Shown: positions 23,871-34,300, counted from the first letter of the stretch. The stretch: DNA of 64,000 bases from Streptomyces sp. Tue6028 (GCF_002300165.1 NZ_MLCE01000026.1:1-64000), one strand, 5' to 3'. A program made the numbers and translations. The notes: generated by a model from the letters alone, not told the origin.

Positions 23871-26663
23871 CTAGAGCGCGCCCTTGCGCGTCAAGTGGTT
23901 GAAGAACAGCCAGCCCGGCAGCACGGGCAGCCACAGCGTCAGCAGCCGGTACAGCAGGACCGCGGGCGCCGCGACCTCCTTGGGGAGCCCGACGGCGATC
24001 AGACCGACCGTGAGGGTGGCCTCGACGGCGCCCACGCCGCCTGGGGTCGGCGCCGCCGACCCCAGCGCGTTGCCGGCGAGGAAGACGACGGCGACGCTGG
24101 CGAGGCTCAGCGTGGTCGACTCCTCGTGGCCGAACGCCCGGATCGACGCGTCCAGGCACATCACGAAGCAGGCGGTCAGCAGCAGCATGCCGCCGATACC
24201 GGTGACCAGCTTCTGCGGCCGCTGGAGCACGTCGAGCATGCGCGGCACCACGCCGGCGAACAGGGAGCGCACGCGCGTGACGACGAACTTGCGCAGGAAC
24301 GGGACCGACGTCACCACCAGGACCAGTACCGCCACCGTCAGCAGGCCCGCGATGACCGTGCGGGACGGCGACAGGGACGGTGTCTTCTCGGTGCCGGTCA
24401 GATAGCCGAAGGAGAGCAGCATCAGGATGTGGCAGCCGAGGCCGAACAGCTGGGAGGCGCCGACGCTCGCCACCGCGAGACCGGGCCGCACCCCGGCGCG
24501 CTGGAGGAAGCGCGTGTTGAGCGCCACACCGCCGACCGCGGCGGGCGCCACGATCTTCACGAACGAACCGGCGACCTGCGCCGCCACGGTCCGCGCGAAC
24601 GGCACCCGCTCGGGCACGAAGCCCAGCAGGCTCATCGCCGCCGCGACGTAGCTGAGCGCCGAGAACAGCACCGCCGCGGCGACCCAGCCCCACTCGGCGT
24701 TGTCGAAGAGGGTCCCGAACTCGATGTGGGTGAGCTGCGTCAGCAGGAAGTACGCGCCGATCGCTCCGGCGATGAAACTGATCAGCGTGCGCGGTCTGAC
24801 CCGCTCCAGGCGGGCGGGCTCGACCGGTGCCTGCGGCCTGATCAGCAGCACCTGGTGGCGGATCTGGGTGAGCAGGTCCTCCTCGCGCGCCTCGTCCAGG
24901 GCCTCGTCTATCGCCCGCTTCTCGGCACGCTGCTCCGCCCGCACTGCCTTCTTGCCGGGCTTCTCCTGCACGGACGTGGCGTTCTGCCGGGCCTCCTCCG
25001 CGCGGGCGAGCTTGTCCTGCCGGGAGGCCTCGAGGACGGCCTCGCGCTCCCGGTGCGCACGCTCCCGGGCGAGCTTGCGCAGCGTCGCGCGCGTGGAGCG
25101 CGTCAGGGCGATCGGCTGGAGCATCGGCAGACAGTCCGCGACCGCGTCCGGGCCGAGCACGCCGACCGCCGACGCCACCGCGCGCTCGGCGCCCACCCGC
25201 AGTCCGAGCGTGGTGACCAGCTGGGCGATGTCCATGCGCAGCAGCAGGTCGCCGGCCGCGATCTCGCCGCCGCGCAGATCGGTGAGGATCACCGTGCCGG
25301 AACGATCCACCAGAATCGCGTCGCCCGCGAGCCTGCGGTGCGCGATGCGGCGGGACTGAAGGGCCTGCACCTGGTGCCAGGTGTCGCGCAGCAGGTCGTC
25401 GGTGATGAGCTCGTCGGGAACCGCGTCGAGGGTGCGCCCGCCGGTGTGCTCGTAGACGAGCATCACGGCGTCCGGGCCCAGCTCGGAGGTCGCGATCAGC
25501 TTGGGTGCGTTGGCGCCGGCCGCGATGGCCGCGTACGCGAGGAGTGCCTCCTGCTCCAGTGCCTGGCGCAGTGACTGCAGGCTCCGGCGGGTGGTGATGC
25601 CGCGCAGGGTCAGGCGTCGCCACACGCGGTAGAAGAACCCCTGCGCCTGCTGCTCACGGTCGACGACCGTGACGTCCAGGGGCCGGCCGTCCTCCAGGGT
25701 GACGAAGTAGCGTCTGCCGCGGTCGCCGTTCTCCGTGGCGTCCGGCGCTTCCTCGCGGGCCGCGCTCACCGGGTGGAAGCCGACGTGGCGCAGGCCGGCC
25801 ATGAGCGTCCGGCCGGTGGGTCGCACGTTCGGTGAGCCGACCGCGTACAGCGTCCCGTAGGCGACGGTCCAGCCGATGAGCACCGTCAGGATGATCGAGA
25901 ACGGCGTCGTGTAGCCGGTGACCAGCATGGAGAAGGCGTCCAGGAGGAGCACCACCCAGAGCACCGCGCGCCAGCGCGGTCTGCGGGACATGCCGACGGC
26001 CGTCATGTACGCGATGACGGGTGCGAGATAGCCGTGCACCGGGTCGGTGAGGGCGTGGATGTCCCCGGGGGACGGCTGGGTGAGGGCTTCCTGGATGGAG
26101 TCCGGCGCCGCCTTCGCCACCCACAGGTCGGTGGCGAGTGTCACCCCGTGCGCGAGGACCGCGGCGAGCACGCCGTCGGCGATGCGCAGCCCGTCCCGTT
26201 TGATCAGCCGCTCGATCGCGAAGGCGACCGGCACCAGGAGGATCGCGATGCTCGACGCCAGACCCGCGATCTTGATGAGCAGGTCGGGCGCCTGGCCGGT
26301 GCCCTTGTTGATGTCCTGTTCGAGCCCCGAGGTGGTGCCGTGCGCGAACGCGGCGATGGCGAGGAGCACGACGATCGCGAGGACCCCGACCAGAAGCCGC
26401 ATCAGATCGGACGGACGGTGCACGCGCGCGGGGAGCAGGGGCTCGTCGCCCTCGACCTCGTCCGTGTGACCGTCGTCCGTGCCCGCCTCGACCTGCGCTT
26501 CCACGCTCTCGCGGGCTTCAGCGGCGGTCTCGTCGGCGGCCGTGGGGACGGACCCGTGGTTCTTCTTGCCCCCGTCGTTCACCTCGGCGCCACCGGTGTC
26601 CGGGCGTGACGAGGCCTCGGAGGTGCCCTCTGCGTCTTCGGGGTGCACGCTCTGCTGCCTCAT
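23871..26663 (-). CDS. Large membrane protein: kinase-like middle domain plus LPG-synthase/flippase-type transmembrane domain
   Basis: A 930-residue membrane protein. Residues 1-75 are acidic and likely disordered. Residues about 80-280 hold six to seven membrane helices. The middle (about 320-560) is cytosolic and resembles ABC1/RIO-type kinase folds, with AHRRLAGDAILVDRSG standing for the catalytic loop and VILTDLRGGEI for the metal loop; its degenerate motifs suggest a pseudokinase. The last 330 residues form the lysylphosphatidylglycerol synthase TM (UPF0104) domain of eight or so helices, with FVKIVAPAAVGGVALNTRFLQ and PTPGGVGAVEATL. Such domains flip lipids or lipid-linked precursors. 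The ATG at 26663 follows AAGAGACC. Role probably in envelope lipid modification or transport; substrate unknown. Confidence 0.85.
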   Translation of the reverse strand: MRQQSVHPEDAEGTSEASSRPDTGGAEVNDGGKKNHGSVPTAADETAAEARESVEAQVEAGTDDGHTDEVEGDEPLLPARVHRPSDLMRLLVGVLAIVVLLAIAAFAHGTTSGLEQDINKGTGQAPDLLIKIAGLASSIAILLVPVAFAIERLIKRDGLRIADGVLAAVLAHGVTLATDLWVAKAAPDSIQEALTQPSPGDIHALTDPVHGYLAPVIAYMTAVGMSRRPRWRAVLWVVLLLDAFSMLVTGYTTPFSIILTVLIGWTVAYGTLYAVGSPNVRPTGRTLMAGLRHVGFHPVSAAREEAPDATENGDRGRRYFVTLEDGRPLDVTVVDREQQAQGFFYRVWRRLTLRGITTRRSLQSLRQALEQEALLAYAAIAAGANAPKLIATSELGPDAVMLVYEHTGGRTLDAVPDELITDDLLRDTWHQVQALQSRRIAHRRLAGDAILVDRSGTVILTDLRGGEIAAGDLLLRMDIAQLVTTLGLRVGAERAVASAVGVLGPDAVADCLPMLQPIALTRSTRATLRKLARERAHREREAVLEASRQDKLARAEEARQNATSVQEKPGKKAVRAEQRAEKRAIDEALDEAREEDLLTQIRHQVLLIRPQAPVEPARLERVRPRTLISFIAGAIGAYFLLTQLTHIEFGTLFDNAEWGWVAAAVLFSALSYVAAAMSLLGFVPERVPFARTVAAQVAGSFVKIVAPAAVGGVALNTRFLQRAGVRPGLAVASVGASQLFGLGCHILMLLSFGYLTGTEKTPSLSPSRTVIAGLLTVAVLVLVVTSVPFLRKFVVTRVRSLFAGVVPRMLDVLQRPQKLVTGIGGMLLLTACFVMCLDASIRAFGHEESTTLSLASVAVVFLAGNALGSAAPTPGGVGAVEATLTVGLIAVGLPKEVAAPAVLLYRLLTLWLPVLPGWLFFNHLTRKGAL

Positions 26664-26849
26664 GGTCTCTTCTTGATCTCGTATCACCAGTCACCGCCCG
26701 GACGATGGTGGCATGCCCGACCGACACACGGGGGCATCAGGGTGCAATACGGGGGCGCACAGTCTGCCCGAAGCACGGCGGCCGGGGCGAGCGGTACGCA
26801 CAGTGGTCGCCGCGTCGCACTGTCGGTGGGGTGGGGCAGGATGGGACGG

Positions 26850-27215
26850 ATGAGCGAGGAGAGCCTTCCGGCGGACGCGCTGCCGGAGTATGCGGAGCGG
26901 GTCCTCGACGTCGCCGAGTCGATCCCGCCCGGACGTGTGATGACGTACGGCGACGTCGCGGAATGGCTGGAGGAGGGCGGGCCGCGCCAGGTGGGCCGCG
27001 TGATGGCCCTCTACGGAGGAGCGGTTCCGTGGTGGCGTGTCATACGCGCCGACGGCGTGCTGCTGCCCGGTCACGAACTGGAGGCGCTCGCGCGCTACCG
27101 CGAGGAGGGCACGCCGCTGAGGGAGGCGGGCCGGTCCTCCGAGGGGCATGTGCCGCGCGTCGACATGAGACGAGCGCGATGGGACGGCGGCGAGCACGCG
27201 GAAGGTCACACCTGA
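26850..27215 (+). CDS. Alkyltransferase-like (ATL) DNA-binding protein lacking the methyl-acceptor Cys
   Basis: A 121-residue protein of the Ada/MGMT C-terminal fold: IPPGRVMTYGDVAEWL, then GRVMALYGGAVPWWRVIRADG, and a C-terminal wing that includes REAGRSSEGHVPRVDM. In true O6-alkylguanine transferases the active-site motif is PCHRV; here it reads PWWRV, so the acceptor Cys is Trp. That is the hallmark of ATL proteins, which bind O6-alkylguanine damage and hand it to nucleotide excision repair. ATG 26850 (MSEESLPADAL) or 26841 are possible starts; I chose the former because AGGATGGGAC precedes it at good spacing. It lies upstream of adnAB in the same direction, in a repair-gene neighbourhood. 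Confidence 0.87.
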   Translation: MSEESLPADALPEYAERVLDVAESIPPGRVMTYGDVAEWLEEGGPRQVGRVMALYGGAVPWWRVIRADGVLLPGHELEALARYREEGTPLREAGRSSEGHVPRVDMRRARWDGGEHAEGHT

Positions 27216-27526
27216 CAGCTTCCGCCATTCGAGGGGCGGACGGGGCGCCTGTGGCCCGTACGAGGGAAACGAGGCACATCCGTGACATGCCGTACGTTCG
27301 TGGTGCGGGGGACGTGAGTGACGCGGGTGATGTGAGGGAAGAAGGGGAAGCCCTGCTTCCGCGAAGCTCACCGGCGTAGCGTCTTCGGCGCGCACCTTCC
27401 TCACCCCGCGGCCACCGCGCCCCATGCGCGGCGGTCCTTCCGTCCGTCTCCCGACCACCGTCCCCCGACGACGGCGCTCCGCGCCCGCAGTGACGAACCG
27501 CACAACCACCAGGACCGGCGAACCAC
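27216..27526. other. Spacer between the ATL and adnA genes
   Basis: About 310 bases with no supportable gene. Minus-strand reading frames here are Arg/Pro/Ala-rich shadows. The region should hold the adnA promoter, but I see no consensus hexamers or terminator. Confidence 0.3.
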
Positions 27527-30500
27527 GTGAGCTCCTCTTCCTCCACCAGGCGCCTGACGCACCCCTCGGTGCGTCAGGGGGCCCGCGGCGCGTACCGGCT
27601 GGTGCGTACCCCGCCGGCCCGGGTGGACCCCCCTCGTCTGGACGCGGGGCAGCGTGCGGTGGTTGACCACAGGAGCGGTCCGCTGCTCGTCCTCGCAGGT
27701 CCGGGCACCGGCAAGACGACCACGCTCGTCGAGTCCGTGGCCGCCCGGATCGCCCGCGACGGCGACCCGGAGCGGGTGCTCGTGCTGACGTTCAGCAGAA
27801 AGGCCGCCGTCGAGCTGCGCGACCGCATGGCGCTGCGCATAGGGGCCGCCCGTGCGCCCCAGGCCACCACCTTCCACTCCTTCTGTTACGCCCTCGTGCG
27901 CGCGCAGCAGGACAGCGACCTGTTCGTGGAGCCGCTGAGGCTGTTGTCCGGCCCCGAACAGGACGTGGCCGTGCGTGAGCTGCTCGCCGGGCAGCCCGAC
28001 CTGGAGCGGCTCGGCCTCGCGCATGTGCGCTGGCCCGACGAACTGCGAGCCTGCCTCACCACGCGCGGCTTCGCCGACGAGGTCCGCGCCGTCCTCGCCC
28101 GCAGCCGTGAACTGGGCCTCAGCCCCGACGCCCTGGACGCCTTCGCCCGCCGCATCGGCCGTCCCGACTGGGGCGCGGCGGCGGCCTTCCTCGCCGAGTA
28201 CCTCGACGTACTCGACATGCAAGGGGTGCTCGACTACGCGGAACTGGTCCACCGCGCGGTGCTCCTCGCCCGGCGCCCCGAGGTCGCCCGGCATCTCGCC
28301 GCGCGGTACGACGCGGTCTACGTGGACGAGTACCAGGACACCGACCCCGCGCAGGTACGGCTGCTGCACGCCCTAGCGGGCGGCGGACGTACCCTCGTCG
28401 CCTTCGGTGACCCCGACCAGTCGATCTACGCGTTCCGCGGAGCCGACGTCAACGGAATCCTGGACTTCCCCGACGCCTTCCCGAGCGCCGACGGCCGTCC
28501 GGCACCGGTCGAGGTGCTGCGGACGTCCCGCCGCTCCGGCGCGGCCCTGCTCTCGGCCACCCGCCTGCTCACCCAGCGCATGCCGCTGACCCGCCTGCCG
28601 GCGGAGAAGGTGCGCGCCCACCGCGAGCTGTCGCCGGTCCGGGACGGGGGCCGCGTGGAGGTCCACACGTACCCGACGCCCGGTACGGAACTCGACAACA
28701 TCGCGGACCTGCTGCGCCGCGCCCACCTCGAGGACGGTGTCCCCTGGGGCGAGATGGCCGTCCTGGTGCGCGCGGGTGCCCGCACGATCCCGACGATCCG
28801 GCGGGCCCTCACGGCGGCGGGGGTCCCCCTCGACATCGACGGCGACGACCTGCCGCTGCGGCACGAACCGGCCGTCGCACCCCTGCTCGCGGCCTTGCGG
28901 GCGGTGGCCCGCGCGGAGGACGCCGGCCCGGAGGACTCCTCCCCCGAGGTGGGCGAGCCGTCGGACACCGAGACCACCGAGGCCGATGGGGGCGCCGGTG
29001 CCGATGGTGTGGAAACCAGTGACGTCAACAGCGGCCACCCTGGTGCCGATGGTGCGGACGCCAGTGACGTCAACAGCGGTGACGCGGGTACCGATGCTGT
29101 GGAGGCCGGTGACGCGGAGGGCGACGCGACTGTCGGTGACGTGGAGGCCGGTGACGCGGAGGGTGATGCGACTGCCGGTGGCGTGGAGGCCGGCGACGCG
29201 GACAGCGGTGACGTGGAGGCCGGTGACGCAGGCACCGACGACGTGACGGCGACCGCGTCGTCCTGGCTCGACACCGAGACCGCGCTCGCCCTGCTCGCCT
29301 CCCCCCTGGCGAGCATGGACGCCGCCGATCTGCGCCGCCTGGGCCGTGCGCTGCGCGAGGAGGAGCGCGCCGCCGGGAATCTCGTACCGCCGCCGTCCGA
29401 CGAACTGCTCGCCCGTGCGCTCGCCGAGCCGGAGCGGCTCGTCGCGCACGACCCCGCGTACGCCCGCGGGGCGCAGCGGCTGGGTGCCCTGCTGCGCAAG
29501 GCACGCGAGCGCCTCGCCGGCGGCGGGACCGCCGAGGAGGCGCTCTGGGACCTGTGGGAAGGCACCCCGTGGCCGCAGCGCCTGGAGCGGGCCGCCCGCC
29601 GCGGCGGCGCGGCCGGGCGCAACGCCGACCGAGACCTGGACGCCGTCTGCGCGCTCTTCGCGACCGCGGCCCGCGCCGAGGAGCGCACCGGCGGCCGGGG
29701 CGCCCTCAACTTCCTGGAGGAGATCGAGGCCGAGGACATCGCCGCCGACACCCTCACCCGCAGGGCCGTGCGCCCCGACGCCGTGCGCCTGATGACCGCA
29801 CACCGCTCCAAGGGCCTGGAATGGCGCCTGGTCGTCGTGGCCGGGGTCCAGGAGGGCCTCTGGCCCGACCTGCGCCGCCGTGGCTCGCTGCTGGAGGCGG
29901 ACCGCATCGGCCGTGACGGGCTCGCCGAACCCCTCACCCCCGGCGCCCTGCTCTCCGAGGAGCGGCGACTGTTCTACGTGGCCGCCACGCGCGCGCGTGA
30001 ACGCCTCGTCGTCACCGCCGTGAAGGCCCCCGCCGACGACGGCGACCAGCCCTCCCGGTTCCTGACCGAGCTCGGCGTGGAGCCGAAGGACGTGACCGGC
30101 CGCCCGCGCCGTCCGCTGGCCGTCGCCGCGCTCGTCGCCGAACTGCGCGCCACGACCGTCGACCCGCGCGTCTCGGACACCCTCAGGCAGGCCGCGGCCC
30201 AGCGCCTCGCCCGGCTCGCCGCACTCGCCGACGAGGACGGCCGTCCGCTGGTCCCGTCGGCGCACCCCTACCGCTGGTGGGGCATGTACGAGCCGACCGA
30301 GAGCAAGGTGCCGCTGCGCGACCGCGACCAGCCCGTCGTGCTGTCCGGGAGCGCCCTCGACCAGCTCGCCAACACCTGCGCCCTCCAGTGGTTCCTGGGC
30401 CGCGAGGTGAAGGCCGACGCACCCGCCACCGCCGCCCAGGGCTTCGGCAACGTGGTGCACGTCCTCGCCGACGAGGTCGCCTCCGGGCACACCCCCGCCG

Positions 30501-31135
30501 ACCTCGCCGTCCTCATGGAGCGCCTCGACTCCGTGTGGAACGCGCTCGCCTTCGACGCGCCCTGGAAGTCCGCCCAGGAGAAGGAGCACGCGCGCGTGGC
30601 GCTCGAACGCTTCCTGGAGTGGCACGTCATGGACCGCACCGGCCGTACGCCGGTGGCCAGCGAGCACGACTTCGACGTCACGCTCGACGCGGGCTCCTAC
30701 GAAGTGCGCATCCGCGGCTCCATGGACCGGGTCGAGGCGGACACCGAGGGCCGCGCCTACGTGGTCGACTTCAAGACCGGCAAGCAGGCGCCGACCGCCG
30801 CCGAGGTGGCCCACCACCCGCAGCTCGCCGTCTACCAGCTCGCCGTCCGGGAGGGCGCCGTCGACGACGCCTTCGACGGTGTGCGCCCCGAGCCGGGCGG
30901 TGCCGAACTGGTCCAGCTGCGCCAGGGCGCCGCCAAGAAGAACGGCGGGGAGACGCTACCCAAGGTGCAGGCCCAGGAGCCGCTGGAGGGCGAGTGGGTC
31001 GGCGACCTGCTGGCCACCGCCGCCGGGAAGGTCCTCGACGAACGGTTCTCGCCGACCGCCGGACAGCACTGCACACACTGCGCCTTCCGGGCATCCTGCA
31101 GCGCCCGGCCGGAGGGACAGCAGGTCGTCGAGTGA
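27527..31135 (+). CDS. adnA: ATP-dependent helicase/nuclease subunit AdnA
   Basis: A 1202-residue SF1A helicase-nuclease, partner of AdnB in the actinobacterial double-strand-break resection motor that replaces RecBCD/AddAB. Helicase motifs: Walker A GPGTGKTT (58-65), VYVDEYQDTD near 266, and HRSKGLEW near 758. The C-terminal nuclease domain carries VVDFKTGKQ near 1080. It also has an AddB-like iron-sulfur staple: one Cys in NTCALQW near 950 and three in QHCTHCAFRASC near 1180. Between the helicase blocks (about 463-578) is an Asp/Gly/Ala/Val-rich acidic insert made of repeats, not usual for the family. GTG 27527 is the likely start. The pair with the next gene, first position in the operon, matches AdnA of mycobacteria. 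The stop codon context is duplicated downstream as 28-bp repeats. Confidence 0.92.
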   Translation: MSSSSSTRRLTHPSVRQGARGAYRLVRTPPARVDPPRLDAGQRAVVDHRSGPLLVLAGPGTGKTTTLVESVAARIARDGDPERVLVLTFSRKAAVELRDRMALRIGAARAPQATTFHSFCYALVRAQQDSDLFVEPLRLLSGPEQDVAVRELLAGQPDLERLGLAHVRWPDELRACLTTRGFADEVRAVLARSRELGLSPDALDAFARRIGRPDWGAAAAFLAEYLDVLDMQGVLDYAELVHRAVLLARRPEVARHLAARYDAVYVDEYQDTDPAQVRLLHALAGGGRTLVAFGDPDQSIYAFRGADVNGILDFPDAFPSADGRPAPVEVLRTSRRSGAALLSATRLLTQRMPLTRLPAEKVRAHRELSPVRDGGRVEVHTYPTPGTELDNIADLLRRAHLEDGVPWGEMAVLVRAGARTIPTIRRALTAAGVPLDIDGDDLPLRHEPAVAPLLAALRAVARAEDAGPEDSSPEVGEPSDTETTEADGGAGADGVETSDVNSGHPGADGADASDVNSGDAGTDAVEAGDAEGDATVGDVEAGDAEGDATAGGVEAGDADSGDVEAGDAGTDDVTATASSWLDTETALALLASPLASMDAADLRRLGRALREEERAAGNLVPPPSDELLARALAEPERLVAHDPAYARGAQRLGALLRKARERLAGGGTAEEALWDLWEGTPWPQRLERAARRGGAAGRNADRDLDAVCALFATAARAEERTGGRGALNFLEEIEAEDIAADTLTRRAVRPDAVRLMTAHRSKGLEWRLVVVAGVQEGLWPDLRRRGSLLEADRIGRDGLAEPLTPGALLSEERRLFYVAATRARERLVVTAVKAPADDGDQPSRFLTELGVEPKDVTGRPRRPLAVAALVAELRATTVDPRVSDTLRQAAAQRLARLAALADEDGRPLVPSAHPYRWWGMYEPTESKVPLRDRDQPVVLSGSALDQLANTCALQWFLGREVKADAPATAAQGFGNVVHVLADEVASGHTPADLAVLMERLDSVWNALAFDAPWKSAQEKEHARVALERFLEWHVMDRTGRTPVASEHDFDVTLDAGSYEVRIRGSMDRVEADTEGRAYVVDFKTGKQAPTAAEVAHHPQLAVYQLAVREGAVDDAFDGVRPEPGGAELVQLRQGAAKKNGGETLPKVQAQEPLEGEWVGDLLATAAGKVLDERFSPTAGQHCTHCAFRASCSARPEGQQVVE
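28981..29250 (+). repeat. In-frame acidic repeat tract inside adnA
   Basis: Direct repeats of about 42 bases with the core GTGGAGGCCGGTGACGCG, preceded by units with the core CAGTGACGTCAACAGCGG. They encode EAGDAEGDAT- and SDVNSG-type sequence. The tract keeps the reading frame and sits between helicase segments, where a surface loop would tolerate growth. Confidence 0.75.
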
Positions 31136-31253
31136 GCCGCAGCCCTGGGACCGCGCAAGCGAGCCGGCCGGCGCCCCGGGACCGCGTCGGCGAGTGAGCT
31201 GCCCCGGGACCGCGTCGGCGAGTGAGCCGCCCCGGGACCGCGTCAGCGAGTGA
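31133..31253 (+). repeat. 28-bp tandem repeats after adnA, each carrying a copy of its stop-codon context
   Basis: Three near-perfect copies begin at 31174, 31202 and 31230 (CCCCGGGACCGCGTCGGC then GAGTGAGC). A diverged copy at about 31144 joins directly onto the adnA end (CGAGTGAGCCGC). Each unit contains GAGTGA, as at the end of adnA. Confidence 0.8.
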
Positions 31254-31344
31254 CGTACGGCACCACACGTGCTGACCAGCGGTTCTTCCGCCCCGACGGC
31301 CGATGTGGCCCCCGCTGTCAGTGGGCGCCGCTAGCCTCTCTGAC

Positions 31345-34300
31345 GTGTCCGCCCGTATCACTGATCCCGAGCAGCTCAAGGAGCTCCTCGGGATCCCGTT
31401 CACCCCGGAGCAGACGGCCTGCATCACCGCACCGCCAGCCCCGCAGGTGATCGTGGCCGGAGCCGGCTCGGGCAAGACCACGGTGATGGCCGCGCGTGTG
31501 GTGTGGCTGGTCGGCACCGGCCAGGTCGCCCCCGAGCAGGTCCTCGGCCTGACCTTCACCAACAAGGCCGCCGGCGAACTCGCCGAGCGCGTCCGCAAGG
31601 CACTGGTCAAGGCGGGCGTCACCGACCCCGACGTCATCGATCCGGACAACCCACCGGGCGAGCCGGTCATCTCCACGTACCACGCCTTCGCCGGCCGCCT
31701 GTTGACCGACCACGGCCTGCGCATCGGACTCGAACCGACCTCCCGGCTGCTGGCCGACGCCACCCGCTACCAGCTCGCCGCGCGCGTGCTGCGCGAGGCA
31801 CCGGGGCCGTTCCCGGCGCTGACCCGCTCGTTCGCCGATCTGGTCGGCGACCTCCTCACCCTCGATTCCGAGCTCGCCGAACACCTCGTACGCCCCGAGG
31901 ACCTGCGCGCGTACGACGCCGGGCTGCTGCGCGCACTAGCGGGCGCCAAACTCACCAACGCCGACCTGCGCAAGGTCCCCGAGGCGGCGGCCGCCCGGCG
32001 GGAACTCGCCGAGCTGGTCGGGCGCTACCGCGCGGCCAAACGCGAGCGCGACCTCCTCGACTTCGGCGACCAGATCGCCCTGTCGGCCACCCTCGCCCGC
32101 ACCCGCCCCGAGGTGGGGGAGATCCTGCGCGACGAGTTCCGCGTCGTCCTGCTGGACGAGTACCAGGACACGTCGGTGGCCCAGCGCGTCCTGCTCGCCG
32201 GACTGTTCGGCGGCGGCACCGGACACCCGGTCACCGCGGTCGGCGACCCCTGCCAGGCGATCTACGGCTGGCGCGGCGCCTCCGTCGCCAACCTCGACGA
32301 CTTCCCCGACCACTTCGCCCACCGTGACGGCCGCCCCGCCACCCGTCAGGCGCTCAGCGAGAACCGCCGCAGCGGCGGCCGCCTCCTCGACCTCGCCAAC
32401 GGCCTGGCGGAGCCCCTGCGCGCCATGCACGCGGGCGTGGAGGCACTGCGCCCCGCACCCGGAGCCGAGCGCGACGGCCTGGTCCGCTGCGCACTGCTGC
32501 GGACCCACGCCGAGGAGATCGACTGGCTCGCCGACTCCCTCGCCCATCTCGTACGCACCGGCAAGGCGCCCGGCGAGATCGCGGTCCTGTGCCGTACGGC
32601 CGGGGACTTCGCCGAGATCCAGGGCGCCCTCGTCGCCCGCGACATCCCCGTCGAAGTCGTGGGCCTCTCCGGCCTGCTGCACCTGCCCGAGGTCGCCGAC
32701 CTCGTCGCCGTCTGCGAGGTGCTCCAGGACCCCGGAGCCAACGCCTCCTTGGTACGGCTGCTCACCGGTCCGCGCTGGCGCATCGGACCCCGCGACCTCG
32801 CTCTCCTGGGCCGGCGCGCCCGGCTGCTGGTGTCCCACGCGCGCGTGGGAGCCGACGACGACCCGGAGCGCCGGCTCGCCGCGGCCGTCGAAGGCGTCGA
32901 CCCGTCCGAGGTGATATCGCTCGCGGACGCCCTCGACACGTTCCTGGAGCTGCCCATCGCGGCCGAGGGGGACGACGACGGGCTGCCGTTCTCGCCGGAC
33001 GCGCGCGTACGGTTCGCGCGGCTCGCGGCGGAACTGCGCGACCTGCGCCGCTCGCTCGCCGACCCGCTGATGGACGTCCTGCACCGGGTGCTCGCCGTCA
33101 CCGGCCTGGAGGTCGAGCTCTCGGCCTCCCCGCACGCCCTCGCCGCCCGCCGCCGTGAGACCCTGTCGAACTTCCTGGACATCGCCGCGTCCTTCGCCGC
33201 CGGCGACGGCGAGGCGACCCTGCTGGCCTTCCTCGGCTTCCTGCGCACCGCCGCGCAGTACGAGAAGGGCCTCGACAACGCCCTCCCGGGCGGCGAGAAC
33301 ACCGTCAAGGTGCTGACCGCGCACAAGTCCAAGGGCCTGGAGTGGGACGTTGTCGCGGTCCCCGGCCTCGTCACCGGAACCTTCCCCAGCAGCCAGGGCC
33401 GGGAGAAGTGGACCGCCCAGGGCAAGGTCCTGCCGCACGAGCTGCGCGGCGACGCCGACACACTGCCCGACGTCGAGACCTGGGACGCCAAGGGCCTCAA
33501 GGGCTTCCACGAGGCCATGAAGGACCACCAGCACACCGAGGAACTCCGTCTCGGCTACGTCACCTTCACCCGCCCCCGCTCCCTCCTGCTCGGTTCCGGC
33601 CACTGGTGGGGCCCCTCCCAGAAGCGGCCGCGCGGCCCCTCGGACTTTCTGCACGCCCTGTACGAGCACTGCGCGGCCGGACACGGCGAGATCGAGGTCT
33701 GGGCCGACGAGCCCGCCGAGGACGAGGAGAATCCCGCCCTCCAGGAGGCGGCCGCCGACCACGCGTGGCCGCTCCCGCTCGACGAGGCGGCACTCGCCCG
33801 CCGTCGCGCGGCCGCCGAGACCGTACTCGCCCACCTGGAGCGGGTCGCGTCGCACGAGGAGGCCGGTCCCGGGACCTGGCAGGCCGGGCCGCGGGCCGCG
33901 CACGACCCGGCGTCCTACGACGACCCCGACTGGCCGCCCCCGCCGGACGACGACGAATCCCTCTACGGGCCGCCCGACGAGCCGCCTTACGAAGAGGGCG
34001 ACTTCGCCGACGGAGACCCCTTCTCCGACGACGATCCGTTCCTGGACCACGCTCCGGTGCCCGACGGCGATCAGCTCTCCGCCGGCGATCAGCACTCCGA
34101 CAGAGATCGGCTCGCCGGCGGCGACCAGCGCTCCAGCGCCGATCCGTTCCCCGAGGGCGATCAGGCCGACTGGGAATCGTGGACGACGGACCGCCCGGCC
34201 GGACGGCCGACGGTTCCCCGTCAGGCGGCCGGCCCGGGAAGCCGTCCGCATCGCGAGGGCCCCGGGCAGCTCACCCCCGAGGAATCCCGCACCCTCGCCT

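Noticed and set aside
27040-27546. Minus-strand frame between the ATL and adnA genes
   Set aside because: Overlaps the real ATL gene antisense, is Arg/Ala/Pro-rich and lacks a ribosome-binding site or recognisable domain.
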